A DNA stretch of 64,000 nt from contig CAYYLL010000005.1 of the NCBI GenBank assembly GCA_964472525.1, positions 69,447-133,446 on the forward strand, written 5' to 3'. The notes beneath the pieces are model-generated. The model made no database searches. It worked only from the letters and a program-made list of their open reading frames with translations, and was not told where the DNA came from. Made by a program: the position numbers and the translations under genes. This stretch comes from SZUA-37 sp964472525 (GTDB lineage: Bacteria > Pseudomonadota > Gammaproteobacteria > UBA6429 > Thiohalophilaceae). Positions 45,474 through 54,989 of this stretch are shown piece after piece (the stretch's first letter is position 1; each line of letters opens with the position of its first letter).

Positions 45474-47812
45474 TGGCAGGATGTTGTGACAACCAATCGG
45501 CCAAGATAACTGGCTCTTCACTGAAAATGGCGCTGGCCGGTAACCCCAACTGTGGTAAAACAGCTCTTTTCAATGCATTAACCGGTATCAGACAAAAAAC
45601 TGGCAATTGGCCTGGTGTTACCGTTGACCGCAAAGAAGGTCAGTTTAACCTCGATGGGCGCAAAGTTTCCGTTATTGACCTGCCCGGCATCTATTCTCTT
45701 GACGCTAATTCACTTGATGAAGAAGTAACACGTGACTATTTACTGTCACGCGATGCCGACTTAATTGTCAATATTGTTGATGCTTCAAATCTGGAGCGTA
45801 ACCTCTATTTAACCGTGCAATTACTTGAAATGGCCGTCCCGCTAGTTCTAGTCTTGAATATGATGGATGTCGCCCGCAAGCGCGGTATTGAAATCGACAC
45901 ACAGGCATTGTCGGAAAAACTGGGTTGTCCGGTTGTACCGATTGTAGCAACCACCGGTGAAGGCACAACCGAATTAAAAGCACGTATGCTAGCCGTTGCC
46001 GACAAACAGCAAGGTGGTGGTTTCCCTCTCGCACTGGACGAAGTGGTAGAACAAGCCGTTGCCGACATGGAAGAACTGCTTATCGACCTGCCAGCAGAAA
46101 ATCGCCGCTGGTTAACCATTAAACTACTGGAAAGTGACCACAGTGACAGTGGTCTGGAAGATACCGCCCATGAAAAGATTGCATACTGGCGTGAGCAAAT
46201 ACAGCAACGCGCCGGTGAAGATGCCGATATTTTAATTGCCGACACACGCTTTGGTCATGCCCATGCAATGGTGCAATCGGTAATGCGTATACACGGCAAA
46301 ATAACTCGAACTGCAAGTGACCGTATTGATGCACTGGTATTGAATAAATGGAGTGGCATACCATTTTTTCTTCTGATTATGTATCTGATGTTTATGTTTA
46401 CCATTAATATTGGTGGCGCCTTCGTCGACTTTTTTGACAGTCTGGCCAATACACTGTTTGTTTCCGGGTTTGGTGAATTGCTTAGTACGATGGGTATACC
46501 CAACTGGCTTCGTGTCGTTCTGGCCGACGGTGTGGGGGGTGGTATTCAGATTGTTTCAACGTTTATCCCTATTATCGCAGCACTGTATTTATTTTTGTCT
46601 TTTCTTGAAGACTCGGGGTATATGGCGCGTGCCGCCTTTGTAATGGATCGTTCCATGCGGGCAATCGGCCTGCCCGGTAAAGCTTTTGTACCATTAATTG
46701 TAGGCTTTGGGTGTAATGTCCCGGCTATTATGGCGACCCGCACACTGGAAAATGAACGCGAACGCAAACTAACTATTCTTATGAACCCGTTTATGTCCTG
46801 TGGTGCACGCTTGCCGGTTTATGCCTTATTTGCCGCAGCTTTCTTTCCGCACTCAGGGCAGAACATTGTTTTTTCGCTCTATCTAATTGGTATTGCAGTT
46901 GCGATTGGTACTGGCTTAATTATGAAACATACTTTGCTACCGGGTAACAGCAGTGGTTTTATGATGGAGCTGCCCCCCTACCATCTACCCACATTAAAGG
47001 GCATTTCACTGCGCGCATGGGACCGAGTAAAAGTGTTTGTTAAAGAAGCCGGCCAAATTATTATCGTGATGGTACTGGTTTTAAATCTGCTAAATTCAAT
47101 TAGTACCGATGGCAGTTTTGGAAATAAAGACAGTGACAAGTCAGTTCTCAGTGCAACCAGCCAGTTAATGATTCCCCTGTTTGCTCCAATGGGAATCAGA
47201 GATGACAACTGGCCAGCCGTGGTGGGCGTTATCTCCGGTATACTGGCCAAAGAAGTTGTGGTGGGCACGTTAGATAACCTCTATAGTGATCTGGCGGGTA
47301 AAACTGAACAAACGAAATTTAATTTTTGGGCCCGCATACAAGGTGCACTGGCAACCATCCCCAACAACCTGTCAGCATTAAGTGAAAACCTGCTTGATCC
47401 ATTAGGGATTGATATTGGTGATGTTGCCAATACCGAAGCCGCAGCCGAACAACAAGGCGTTAAACAAGCCGTGTTTGGTGCAATGAACAGCCGTTTTGAC
47501 GGACAGGCTGGCGCCTTTGCCTATCTGCTGTTTGTACTGCTGTATTTCCCTTGTGTTGCCACCATTGGTGCTATTAAGCGTGAAGCCGGCCGACCCTGGG
47601 CATTATTTGTCGCTGCATGGACCACAACCATTGCCTATGTAACGGCTTCCAGTTTTTACCAAATCGCCACATGGAGTGAACACCCCAGCTCCTCACTAGC
47701 CTGGATAAGCGGTTTTGCAAGCCTGCTTGTCGCAATCCTGTTTGGCTTACGCCGCTGGGGACAGCGTACAAGCACACCCGAGAAAATTAAAGTTGCACAG
47801 GCAAAATCATGA
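45473..47812 (+). CDS. feoB: Ferrous iron transporter B
   Basis: A 779-residue inner-membrane protein. The N-terminal G domain has G1 AGNPNCGKTALFN (about 22-34), G3 DLPGIYSL and G4 LNMMD; next comes the helical GDI-like domain, then about ten membrane segments with the two Gate regions (EDSGYMARAAFVMDRSMRAI and the LAKEVVVGTLDNLY stretch). It imports Fe(II) using GTP-driven control. Cysteines (AGCCDN) near the start are typical of gammaproteobacterial FeoB. Its stop overlaps the feoC start by 4 bases. Confidence 0.97.
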   Translation: MAGCCDNQSAKITGSSLKMALAGNPNCGKTALFNALTGIRQKTGNWPGVTVDRKEGQFNLDGRKVSVIDLPGIYSLDANSLDEEVTRDYLLSRDADLIVNIVDASNLERNLYLTVQLLEMAVPLVLVLNMMDVARKRGIEIDTQALSEKLGCPVVPIVATTGEGTTELKARMLAVADKQQGGGFPLALDEVVEQAVADMEELLIDLPAENRRWLTIKLLESDHSDSGLEDTAHEKIAYWREQIQQRAGEDADILIADTRFGHAHAMVQSVMRIHGKITRTASDRIDALVLNKWSGIPFFLLIMYLMFMFTINIGGAFVDFFDSLANTLFVSGFGELLSTMGIPNWLRVVLADGVGGGIQIVSTFIPIIAALYLFLSFLEDSGYMARAAFVMDRSMRAIGLPGKAFVPLIVGFGCNVPAIMATRTLENERERKLTILMNPFMSCGARLPVYALFAAAFFPHSGQNIVFSLYLIGIAVAIGTGLIMKHTLLPGNSSGFMMELPPYHLPTLKGISLRAWDRVKVFVKEAGQIIIVMVLVLNLLNSISTDGSFGNKDSDKSVLSATSQLMIPLFAPMGIRDDNWPAVVGVISGILAKEVVVGTLDNLYSDLAGKTEQTKFNFWARIQGALATIPNNLSALSENLLDPLGIDIGDVANTEAAAEQQGVKQAVFGAMNSRFDGQAGAFAYLLFVLLYFPCVATIGAIKREAGRPWALFVAAWTTTIAYVTASSFYQIATWSEHPSSSLAWISGFASLLVAILFGLRRWGQRTSTPEKIKVAQAKS

Positions 47813-48063
47813 TCCTGTCTGACATACAAAAATATATTGAAAAACAGGGCCAAGCCAGCCTTGCCGATATCGTATTACACTTTGATGCAGAACCCGAAGC
47901 GGTGCGCGGTATGCTGAACATATGGATCCGTAAGGGTAAAATATTACAACAAAAAGCAACACCATCCTGTGGTAGTAGCTGTTCTGAATGTGACACCACG
48001 TCCACAGAAATATATATTTCTGTTAGTAATGGTATTCCGCTAAACAAGCCCATCTTAAAATAA
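47809..48063 (+). CDS. feoC: FeoC-like protein
   Basis: An 84-residue winged-helix protein: LSDIQKYIEKQGQASLADIV then RGMLNIWIRKGKILQQ. The tail has a cysteine group CGSSCSEC, the FeoC site for an oxygen-sensitive iron-sulfur cluster. It is thought to steady FeoB or act as an oxygen/iron sensor. Last gene of feoABC, followed by a terminator. Confidence 0.9.
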   Translation: MILSDIQKYIEKQGQASLADIVLHFDAEPEAVRGMLNIWIRKGKILQQKATPSCGSSCSECDTTSTEIYISVSNGIPLNKPILK

Positions 48064-48091
48064 AAATTGTAAATTCTAAACATAAAAAAAT

Positions 48092-48125
48092 ACAAACCTG
48101 CCAAAATCTGCAGGCTTGTGTTTTA
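48092..48125 (+). terminator. Rho-independent terminator after feoABC
   Basis: ACAAACCTGC and GCAGGCTTGT pair with one mismatch around a loop of about 8 bases, followed by GTTTTAT. It lies 29 bases after the feoC stop. Confidence 0.75.
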
Positions 48126-48152
48126 TACAACGTTAAAAGTTAGTCATAATAA

Positions 48153-48347
48153 TTTACGTATAAACCCATTCTTAAATTCGAGCTTGTATCTCTATTAAGG
48201 GATGGCATTACACAACTTAAGTGGGATGACGGAACCGACAGTGGTATCCGTGTACAAGTCAAGAACACCGTTAATAACAAAATTCATGTCGAATGGTGGA
48301 CACAATGGTTATTTTCGATGAGCAGAATAAGCTTATGTGTGATTTTT
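48153..48347 (+). pseudogene. Protein-like fragment without start, after feoABC
   Basis: One frame from 48153 reads like real protein (KPILKFELVSLLRDGITQLK, then DDGTDSGIRVQV, then KIHVEWWTQWLF) but has no start codon and follows a stop. It runs into antisense of the kinase gene near 48333. Likely the remnant of a lost gene; the family is not recognised. Confidence 0.35.
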
Positions 48348-49988
48348 AACTGGCAATACTATGATGAATTTCGTGCCCAGACCTTCTTTGCTCTCTACCT
48401 CTATGTGGCCGTTATGCCTCTGAATTATACTGTAGGAAAGTGACAGACCTAGCCCTGTACCAGAGCCAATGGGTTTACTGGTATAAAATGGATCAAAAAT
48501 ACGCGTAATATCATCTTTAGAAATACCCGTTCCAGTATCTTCTATCTCAACTTTAATATGTTGTTCGTCTTCAAGGGCTGTACGAACAGTGATGATACCG
48601 CGATCTTCTATTGCCTGAGCAGCATTAACAAGTAAATTTAAAAATACCTGATTTAGCTCTGAAGCAAGGCATTCAATTTTAGGTAAATCACCATATTCTT
48701 TTACAACCTCAGCTTTATACCTGATTTCATTATTAACAAGGTTAAGTGTGCTATCCAGTCCATTGTGTATATCAACATATTGCCATTCACTTTCATCAAC
48801 ATGTGAAAACTCTCTAAGATCTTTAACAATGCCTTTAACCCGCTTTGTACCATCAAGTGACTCGCTGATCAAATCCCGGATATCTTTACGTATAAAATCA
48901 AAATCTATTTTATTCCGCATTGTTTGCAGTGCTTGACGAACCTCGGGATCGCTGATTTTTTCTTCACTTTGCTCATAAAGATTGAGCAACTTCACCATGT
49001 TCGTAACGTATTCGTTTAGTGTTGAAATATTTGAGCTAATAAAGCCGACAGGATTATTAATTTCATGTGCCACACCTGCGGCCAATTGTCCAAGTGAAGC
49101 CATTTTTTCTGACTGTAATAACCGGCTTTGTGTCTGTTGAATTTTTTCGATTAGAACCTGTTGTTCTTTTTTTTCTGCTTCCAGCTGTTGCATCGCCAAC
49201 GTCAGTGCTTTGTTAGTCGATTCAAGTTCCGTTGTTCGTTTGGCGACTCTTTCTTCCAGACCAACATTCATTGCTTCCAGTTGCTGCTGATATTGCTGCC
49301 GGGTTTCAGCTGCAAGATGAAGCTTATCCAACATACTATTGAATGCCATACCAACAACCGCAATTTCGTCTTTACCTTTTATTGATAAATGCGCAGATAA
49401 ATCACCCGCTGCAACTTTTTCAGATGCCTCTTTAAGATTTAATATGCGGCGCGTCAATATGGTACCCAATACAAAAGAAAACATGGCTGTTAATACCATT
49501 TCTAATATCGCAATTAAAGAAATTTTTTCCTGAGCCTCACCAAGTATCTGTTGGATACTTGCAATAGAGATACCCAGTTCAACACGACCAAATTCTATGT
49601 TACCCTCATCAATAATTGCCGAGACATCAAATACCCCATCATCAACAGCATCAAATTGCGTATCTTTAATAAAAGGACGCTTCAATGCAGATTCATCTCC
49701 ATCTTGTGCCAGGACACCTGTTGCGCCAATCACTCTTGCATAAACAATCCCCGGATTTTTTAATACCTCTTCAACAAATTCTTCAAGAGAAGCAAGATCA
49801 GTTGCTAATACAGCATTTTTTGTTGTGGTTGCAAAAAGAGTAACCGTTGTGTCCGCACGCTTTATTAACTGCTCTTCATTCGAGGCAGCTAAAAATAATA
49901 GACTATTCCAAACCAGAATCAGCAATAGAAGTGCTTCAATAGCTGCAATGCCCAGAATAGTTTTAAGACGGAAAGACATAGTACGCAA
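48333..49988 (-). CDS. Membrane sensor histidine kinase (periplasmic sensor, HAMP, HisKA, HATPase)
   Basis: The frame opens with GTG (49994), TTG (49988) and ATG (49979); the TTG has AGGAG 5 bases before it and is my choice. Two membrane segments (about 11-33 and 163-185) enclose a periplasmic sensor domain of about 130 residues. HAMP follows (VAAGDLSAHLSIKGKDEIAV), then a coiled coil, the phosphoacceptor H-box AAGVAHEINNPVGF, N-box ELNQVFLNLLVNAAQAI, and the G boxes DTGTGIS and GTGLGLSLSY. It has no receiver domain of its own. It is the last gene of the nine-gene operon, 12 bases after the PhnD-like gene, so the binding protein may present its ligand to this sensor. Confidence 0.92.
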   Translation of the reverse strand: MRTMSFRLKTILGIAAIEALLLLILVWNSLLFLAASNEEQLIKRADTTVTLFATTTKNAVLATDLASLEEFVEEVLKNPGIVYARVIGATGVLAQDGDESALKRPFIKDTQFDAVDDGVFDVSAIIDEGNIEFGRVELGISIASIQQILGEAQEKISLIAILEMVLTAMFSFVLGTILTRRILNLKEASEKVAAGDLSAHLSIKGKDEIAVVGMAFNSMLDKLHLAAETRQQYQQQLEAMNVGLEERVAKRTTELESTNKALTLAMQQLEAEKKEQQVLIEKIQQTQSRLLQSEKMASLGQLAAGVAHEINNPVGFISSNISTLNEYVTNMVKLLNLYEQSEEKISDPEVRQALQTMRNKIDFDFIRKDIRDLISESLDGTKRVKGIVKDLREFSHVDESEWQYVDIHNGLDSTLNLVNNEIRYKAEVVKEYGDLPKIECLASELNQVFLNLLVNAAQAIEDRGIITVRTALEDEQHIKVEIEDTGTGISKDDITRIFDPFYTSKPIGSGTGLGLSLSYSIIQRHNGHIEVESKEGLGTKFIIVLPVKNHT

Positions 49989-50000
49989 ATACACTCCTGA

Positions 50001-50861
50001 TTAATTTTTCTCGTGAATTAACGATTCAAGCAGGTCGATACCTAAAGCACGAACATCATCCCATTCCGCATCATGCGCATCATCAATGCCCTTAAAATTT
50101 AAGTTGGACAATAACTGTTTGTCCTGTGTGTTTGATTCAAGTTCTTGCATCGCTTTTTGCACATGTAATATCACTTTTTTATCAAGCCTTGGGTGTGCAG
50201 CGATGGCATGAGGTGTATAGGCTTTTGTAGTCCAGAGAATTTTTAACTGATCTTTTATATCGGGGGTCATATTACGGAAAGTGCGTATAACCCCTCCTCC
50301 AGCATTGTAGAGTCCTTTTGCTACGGTGCGATAAACCGAGTCATGTGATGAAACATATTTTGGTGTGATGGGTATGGCACGATTTTTTAGTGCTGCACGA
50401 GGTAAGACACTCGCAGCAAATGCTGCGGGAGCAGGAAAAGCCAGCGTCATTCCTTTTAATTCGTCGAGGGATTTAATGGTAGTATCTTTACGCACCACAA
50501 TAATACCCTTGATCCGTTTGTTTTTTTCTTTGGCAAACGCAATGTAACCGGGTGAGTGATGAAATACCGTGTAGTGGTAAGGATTCATGTATGCCATGTC
50601 ATATTCACCGGCTGCGAGTCTTTTCTCAAAAGCAGGAATATCTTTAGCAGTACTGAATTTGAAATTATAACCTGTTTTTGTACTCAATCGTGCTAACAAT
50701 GGCCCCCATTTTCTAGCCAGTTTACTGGCAGCCTGTTGTGGTACAACACCAAAGATAATGGTGACATTAGGTTGTGACGTTACAGATACTTCTGATGCAA
50801 AGATTGTCGGTACAAATAAAATCAGGAGTCCGGTTAATGTATAAATTTTAATACTTTTCAT
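50001..50861 (-). CDS. PhnD/PtxB-like periplasmic substrate-binding protein
   Basis: The ATG at 50861 (MKSIKIYTLTGLL) has GGAG 9 bases upstream and starts a signal peptide ending about IFASE; 286 residues. The fold matches phosphate/phosphite/phosphonate binding proteins: IIFGVVPQQAASKLARKWGP, AGEYDMAYMNPYHYTVFHH, GMTLAFPAPAAFAASVLPRA and SSHDSVYRTVAKGLYNAGGG. No ABC permease or ATPase gene is beside it. It lies between an HDOD gene and a membrane kinase, so a ligand-sensing role is more likely than transport (inference). Confidence 0.9.
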   Translation of the reverse strand: MKSIKIYTLTGLLILFVPTIFASEVSVTSQPNVTIIFGVVPQQAASKLARKWGPLLARLSTKTGYNFKFSTAKDIPAFEKRLAAGEYDMAYMNPYHYTVFHHSPGYIAFAKEKNKRIKGIIVVRKDTTIKSLDELKGMTLAFPAPAAFAASVLPRAALKNRAIPITPKYVSSHDSVYRTVAKGLYNAGGGVIRTFRNMTPDIKDQLKILWTTKAYTPHAIAAHPRLDKKVILHVQKAMQELESNTQDKQLLSNLNFKGIDDAHDAEWDDVRALGIDLLESLIHEKN

Positions 50862-50878
50862 TTTCAAATTCTCCACAA

Positions 50879-51724
50879 CTAGCTTTCATCCAGCAGCATA
50901 CTGGCACTGGTATTAAGGCATTCAATTTCAGGTAGAGCTGTTTTTAAATCTCCCCAGTCAAAACCTAACCGTGCTAAAACATTTTCGTCCAGAATTGGAA
51001 TTAAATTATCACCACCATGACCTATATCGAGACCACGGCAGAGTATGTCAGCCACGTGAACCAGTTCAGCCAGAACACTGGTATGCTCTGACAAGTTATG
51101 ATGAAAACGAATTGCAGAAATTAGCGCGGTTGGTAACTTCCAGTGTCTAGCAACTCTTGAACCAATTTCAGTATGATCAAATCCCAGCACTTGTTCTTCT
51201 GCTTCTCTAATCAGGCAATCGTACTTATCTCGATACAGCAAGACATTGGTAAAATCCTGTTCAAAGTAAACAGCAAGTACCAGCTTTCCCACATCATGTA
51301 ATAATCCGGCTGTAAAAGCTTGTTCGGGATCATGCCCACAACGCCGTGCCAGTACCTGTGCTGCAATGCCTGTTCCAATAGAATGCAGCCAGAAAGAATT
51401 TCTATCAAACCTCTGTTCTTTTGCTATCGGGGGGAAATGATCAATAATACCCGCAGCAGTAATGATGCCATGTAAAGTATGTATTCCAAGAAGTGTACCA
51501 GCATGTTTAATATTGCTAACTTTTGAAGCAAGCCCATAAAAAGGTGAGTTAGCGATACGTAAAACACGTGTTGTTAATCCTTGATCTTTACCCAGCTCTA
51601 ACATAATTTCAGACATAGCCACATTATCACGTTGCAATAATGCGAGTAGCCTTGTCACAATGACTGAGAGTGACGGTAATTGTTCTATATGCTTATCCAG
51701 ATTTTTTTTTGTTAGTGCTAACAT
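50879..51724 (-). CDS. HDOD domain protein
   Basis: A 281-residue protein with the HDOD domain at about 15-210: LPSLSVIVTRLLALLQRDNV, LTTRVLRIANSPFYGLASKV and the HD-like core FTAGLLHDVGKLVLAVYF. It keeps the HD pair (LLHDVGKLV), although HDOD proteins are usually regarded as non-enzymatic signalling modules. It overlaps the small upstream gene by 7 bases, so the two are coupled. Confidence 0.9.
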   Translation of the reverse strand: MLALTKKNLDKHIEQLPSLSVIVTRLLALLQRDNVAMSEIMLELGKDQGLTTRVLRIANSPFYGLASKVSNIKHAGTLLGIHTLHGIITAAGIIDHFPPIAKEQRFDRNSFWLHSIGTGIAAQVLARRCGHDPEQAFTAGLLHDVGKLVLAVYFEQDFTNVLLYRDKYDCLIREAEEQVLGFDHTEIGSRVARHWKLPTALISAIRFHHNLSEHTSVLAELVHVADILCRGLDIGHGGDNLIPILDENVLARLGFDWGDLKTALPEIECLNTSASMLLDES

Positions 51725-52074
51725 TCGTCTTTTTTTGCATCCTGTTTATCGGCTTCATAAAGTGTCTCTGTTCTGAATGCCAATAGAAGATTGTACAAAT
51801 GGCACATATCAGGATTATCGTTTACATGACGAAACCGTTGCGCCAACTTTTTTTTAATCAATGTGTGATGTTCAGCTAGCTCCTCCTCACTAAAAAAATA
51901 TTCCTGACACACTGTTAAATATTCAATGTTTCTTTCCTTTAGCTGTGAAAGATGTACATTGTTAAGAATAACACCTGCTGCAATAAGACAATTTTCTTGT
52001 GCATCATATACATCCTTAGCCAATACCTGGCCTATCGTTGCCTGCTCAAGTGTAATTATTTTTTCAATTCGCAT
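51718..52074 (-). CDS. Small protein with the LxxGxxLAxDV domain found in HD-GYP proteins
   Basis: A 118-residue protein. Residues 8-60 (ATIGQVLAKDVYDAQENCLI, AAGVILNNVHLSQLKERNIE) form a short beta-alpha module often attached to HD-GYP phosphodiesterases; the C-terminal half is helical. A similar module ends the 447-residue receiver protein of the same operon (LQAGMVLSRDLVLSDKILLL). It overlaps its neighbours on both sides (11 and 7 bases). The function of the free-standing form is unknown; it may bind its HDOD partner. Confidence 0.72.
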   Translation of the reverse strand: MRIEKIITLEQATIGQVLAKDVYDAQENCLIAAGVILNNVHLSQLKERNIEYLTVCQEYFFSEEELAEHHTLIKKKLAQRFRHVNDNPDMCHLYNLLLAFRTETLYEADKQDAKKDEC

Positions 52075-52870
52075 TGTCTTTAACCATAACTACAACGACG
52101 CCATGTATTGATGAGTTGTTGCCGGGACAATCGCTATAAACTTGTAGTGAAATATTTTCTAATTGAATATTTTTATGTCCACTCAGCTGTTCTTTTAACG
52201 TTTGTGTAATTAATTGACACAGTGCATCAGGTAGTGCATCTTTAACTTGTTGGCCTATAAGTTCGCCATGACGAAAACCTAGCCATTCACTCGCCTGTTG
52301 ATTTGCGACAACCAGCATTCCTTCCTCGTCAATACCTAACACAGCAACAGGCAGAAATTCCAATACTTCTTGAGAAATCTTGAGTGCATGTACATTCATA
52401 CGTATTTCACGCGTTTTATCTTCGACACGCTGCTCTAATTCAAGATTAATTTGTTGTAGCTCGTTAGCCAGACACCCGTTTTCTAATCGGAGTTCGTTGT
52501 ATTCAAAAGCTTCCTTAACATTAACCCGCAGCAAATCATCTTCCCAAGGCTTGGTAAGAAATTTGAATATTTCACCCTGATTAATTGATTCAGTCACTGT
52601 TTTTAAATCAGTGTATCCTGATAACACCATACGAACTGTTTCAGGACACATTTTACGTGCTTGTGATAAAAATTCTATTCCTGTCATATGAGGCATACGC
52701 TGATCGGATAGAATAACTCCCGTTTCAGGATGTGCTTTGAGTAACTCAAGTGCTTGTGCGCCACTGTCAGCTTTAAGGATACTGTAACCATCCTTACGTA
52801 ATACCCTGTGCAACGAGTGCAAAATATTCTCTTCATCATCAACTAGCAGGATTGTGCGTTTGTTTTCCAT
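52064..52870 (-). CDS. Response regulator: receiver plus PAS domain
   Basis: A 268-residue protein. The receiver domain (about 5-120) has ILLVDDEENIL, the phosphoacceptor in VILSDQRMPHMTG, the VLSGYTD switch threonine/serine region and the LTKPWED lysine. A coiled coil (about 120-150) leads to a PAS domain (about 150-230, LPVAVLGIDEEGMLVVANQQ). No output domain follows, so it may act by protein contacts. It overlaps the next gene by 11 bases. Confidence 0.9.
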   Translation of the reverse strand: MENKRTILLVDDEENILHSLHRVLRKDGYSILKADSGAQALELLKAHPETGVILSDQRMPHMTGIEFLSQARKMCPETVRMVLSGYTDLKTVTESINQGEIFKFLTKPWEDDLLRVNVKEAFEYNELRLENGCLANELQQINLELEQRVEDKTREIRMNVHALKISQEVLEFLPVAVLGIDEEGMLVVANQQASEWLGFRHGELIGQQVKDALPDALCQLITQTLKEQLSGHKNIQLENISLQVYSDCPGNNSSIHGVVVVMVKDNAN

Positions 52871-52893
52871 AAAGAAACACCTGATGTTATAAA

Positions 52894-54963
52894 TTATTCA
52901 TTAGCGGTTAACTTTGATTTTTGGGTAAATTCTTCTAATAATTTTTCAGCTTGATGTTTTTCAAGTGGCCTTCCTGTCAGGTATCCTTGCACCTGATCAC
53001 AACCAAGATCGGTTAAGCATTGTAATTGTTCGTCTGTCTCGACACCTTCAGCAATAACACCCAGCTCCAGTCCATGCGCCATAGTGATAATAGATGTAAC
53101 AATTTCTACATCCTGAGGGTTACAGGTGATATCTCTAACAAATGACTGATCGATTTTAAGCATATCCACAGTAAACTGTTTTAAATAACTCAATGAAGAA
53201 TAACCTGTACCAAAGTCATCAATAGCAATTGCAACCCCCATATCCTGTAACTGCTCCAGGGTGTGACGACTTGCATCCACATCGTCCATTAGTACACCTT
53301 CTGTAATTTCGGCTTCAAGCCCATCTGCTGACAAACCTGTGTCTGCTAATGCTGTTGCAACTAATTGATGAATATTTTTTTCACGAAATTGGTGGCTGGA
53401 GAAATTCACTGCGATACGAACAGGCAATAAACCCGACTGGCGCCAATGCTGATTTTGTTGACAAGCTTCATGCAGAACCCATTCACCAACAGGAACAATA
53501 AGCCCTGTTTCTTCCAACATAGGAATGAATTTACCTGGTGGTATTAATCCATGATCTGGATGTTGCCATCGAATGAGTGATTCAAAACCAACTAAATTCC
53601 CGCTGCTAATGTCTATTTGTGGCTGGTAGTGCAGACAAAATTCATTATGTTCCAGTGCGTGTCTTAGTTCTGTTTCAAGGGTTAAATGCGCAACAGCATC
53701 TGCATTCATTTCTGCACTGTAAAATTGATATTTGTTTTTACCCAATTCTTTAGCACGGTACATGGCACTGTCAGAATTTTTCATTAAAACTTCGGGTAAT
53801 TTCCCATCTACAGGATAAAGACTGATACCAATGCTTGCCGTAACCACCAGTTCATGCCCTTTAATATTAAAGGGTTGGCTTAATCCATCCAGTACTTTGC
53901 GGGCAACTTGCGCAACATCAGATAAATGGTTAATACGCGGTAACATAACCGTAAATTCATCACCCCCCATACGCGCCACACTATCTTCTTCACGTGTGCA
54001 TAATTTAAGCCGTTTCGCCATCGCCTGTAATAACTGATCCCCAACACCATGCCCAAGACTGTCATTTATATTTTTGAAACGATCCAAATCAATAAACATA
54101 ATAGCCAACTGCTCATTCATACGCTGAGACAGGGCCATTGCTTGCTTTAACCGATCATTAAACAATAAACGGTTTGGCAATCCAGTCAAAAAATCATGAT
54201 AAGCCTGATGACGGATCTGCTCTTCATTCTTTTTTTGCTCGGTGATGTCATTAAATAAACCAACATACTGACTTGTGTTACCTTCTTTATCATTAATCGC
54301 TGTCAACGTTAGCCATTGCGGGTAAATTTCACCATTCTTGCGTCGATTCCATACCTCACCTTCCCATTGCCCCTTATCAACGAGTTTTTGCCACATGGCA
54401 TGATAAAAATCTGCATCATGACGATCAGATTTTAACATTGCAGGAGTTTGACCGATTGTTTCTATCGCACTGTAACCGGTTATAAGAGAAAATGCAGGAT
54501 TGACTGACTGAATCATACCTTCTGTATCGGTAATAAGAATCCCTTCAATGGTACTCTCAAATATACGTGTGAGTTGATCGTTCTTTTCGTTTAACTCAGC
54601 ATGACGAAAAGCTTCATGGATATTAGCTTGCATCTGCTTATCATCCCATGGCTTTGTAAAAAATTTATAGATTGCTCCGTTATTTATAGCACTGGTTACA
54701 GCTGAAAAATCAGCATAGCCTGATAACACAATCCGCACTGTGTCTGGCCAGTATTGATGCACCGCAGTTAAAAACTCAACACCTGTCATATTAGGCATAC
54801 GTTGATCGGAAATAATAACGTTGACTTTATGCTCTGCTAGCTTTTGCAAACCTTCTGCACCACTGTTTGCAACCAGAATTTTATAATCATTTCGACGCAG
54901 TAGCCGTTGAAGCGCTTTAAGCACATTGGGCTCATCATCAACCAGAAGTAAAGTGCGTTCCAC
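52894..54963 (-). CDS. Response regulator: receiver-PAS-GGDEF-EAL
   Basis: A 689-residue protein with a receiver (about 1-118; phosphoacceptor in VIISDQRMPNMTG, lysine in FTKPWDD), PAS/PAC (about 135-245, YVGLFNDITEQKK), GGDEF (about 255-415, active-site ARMGGDEFTVML) and EAL (about 430-675). The EAL signature reads ESL (GFESLIRWQHP); the later AIDDFGTGYSSLSYL and LKIDQSFVRDI are intact. It may therefore both make and break cyclic di-GMP, with the receiver selecting between them. Main output protein of the operon. Confidence 0.95.
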   Translation of the reverse strand: MERTLLLVDDEPNVLKALQRLLRRNDYKILVANSGAEGLQKLAEHKVNVIISDQRMPNMTGVEFLTAVHQYWPDTVRIVLSGYADFSAVTSAINNGAIYKFFTKPWDDKQMQANIHEAFRHAELNEKNDQLTRIFESTIEGILITDTEGMIQSVNPAFSLITGYSAIETIGQTPAMLKSDRHDADFYHAMWQKLVDKGQWEGEVWNRRKNGEIYPQWLTLTAINDKEGNTSQYVGLFNDITEQKKNEEQIRHQAYHDFLTGLPNRLLFNDRLKQAMALSQRMNEQLAIMFIDLDRFKNINDSLGHGVGDQLLQAMAKRLKLCTREEDSVARMGGDEFTVMLPRINHLSDVAQVARKVLDGLSQPFNIKGHELVVTASIGISLYPVDGKLPEVLMKNSDSAMYRAKELGKNKYQFYSAEMNADAVAHLTLETELRHALEHNEFCLHYQPQIDISSGNLVGFESLIRWQHPDHGLIPPGKFIPMLEETGLIVPVGEWVLHEACQQNQHWRQSGLLPVRIAVNFSSHQFREKNIHQLVATALADTGLSADGLEAEITEGVLMDDVDASRHTLEQLQDMGVAIAIDDFGTGYSSLSYLKQFTVDMLKIDQSFVRDITCNPQDVEIVTSIITMAHGLELGVIAEGVETDEQLQCLTDLGCDQVQGYLTGRPLEKHQAEKLLEEFTQKSKLTANE

Positions 54964-54989
54964 GATTACATCTTCAGAATTTACGTTCG

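Noticed and set aside
45805..46245. 146-codon minus-strand frame inside feoB
   Set aside because: Serine-rich translation typical of an antisense shadow of a GTPase gene.
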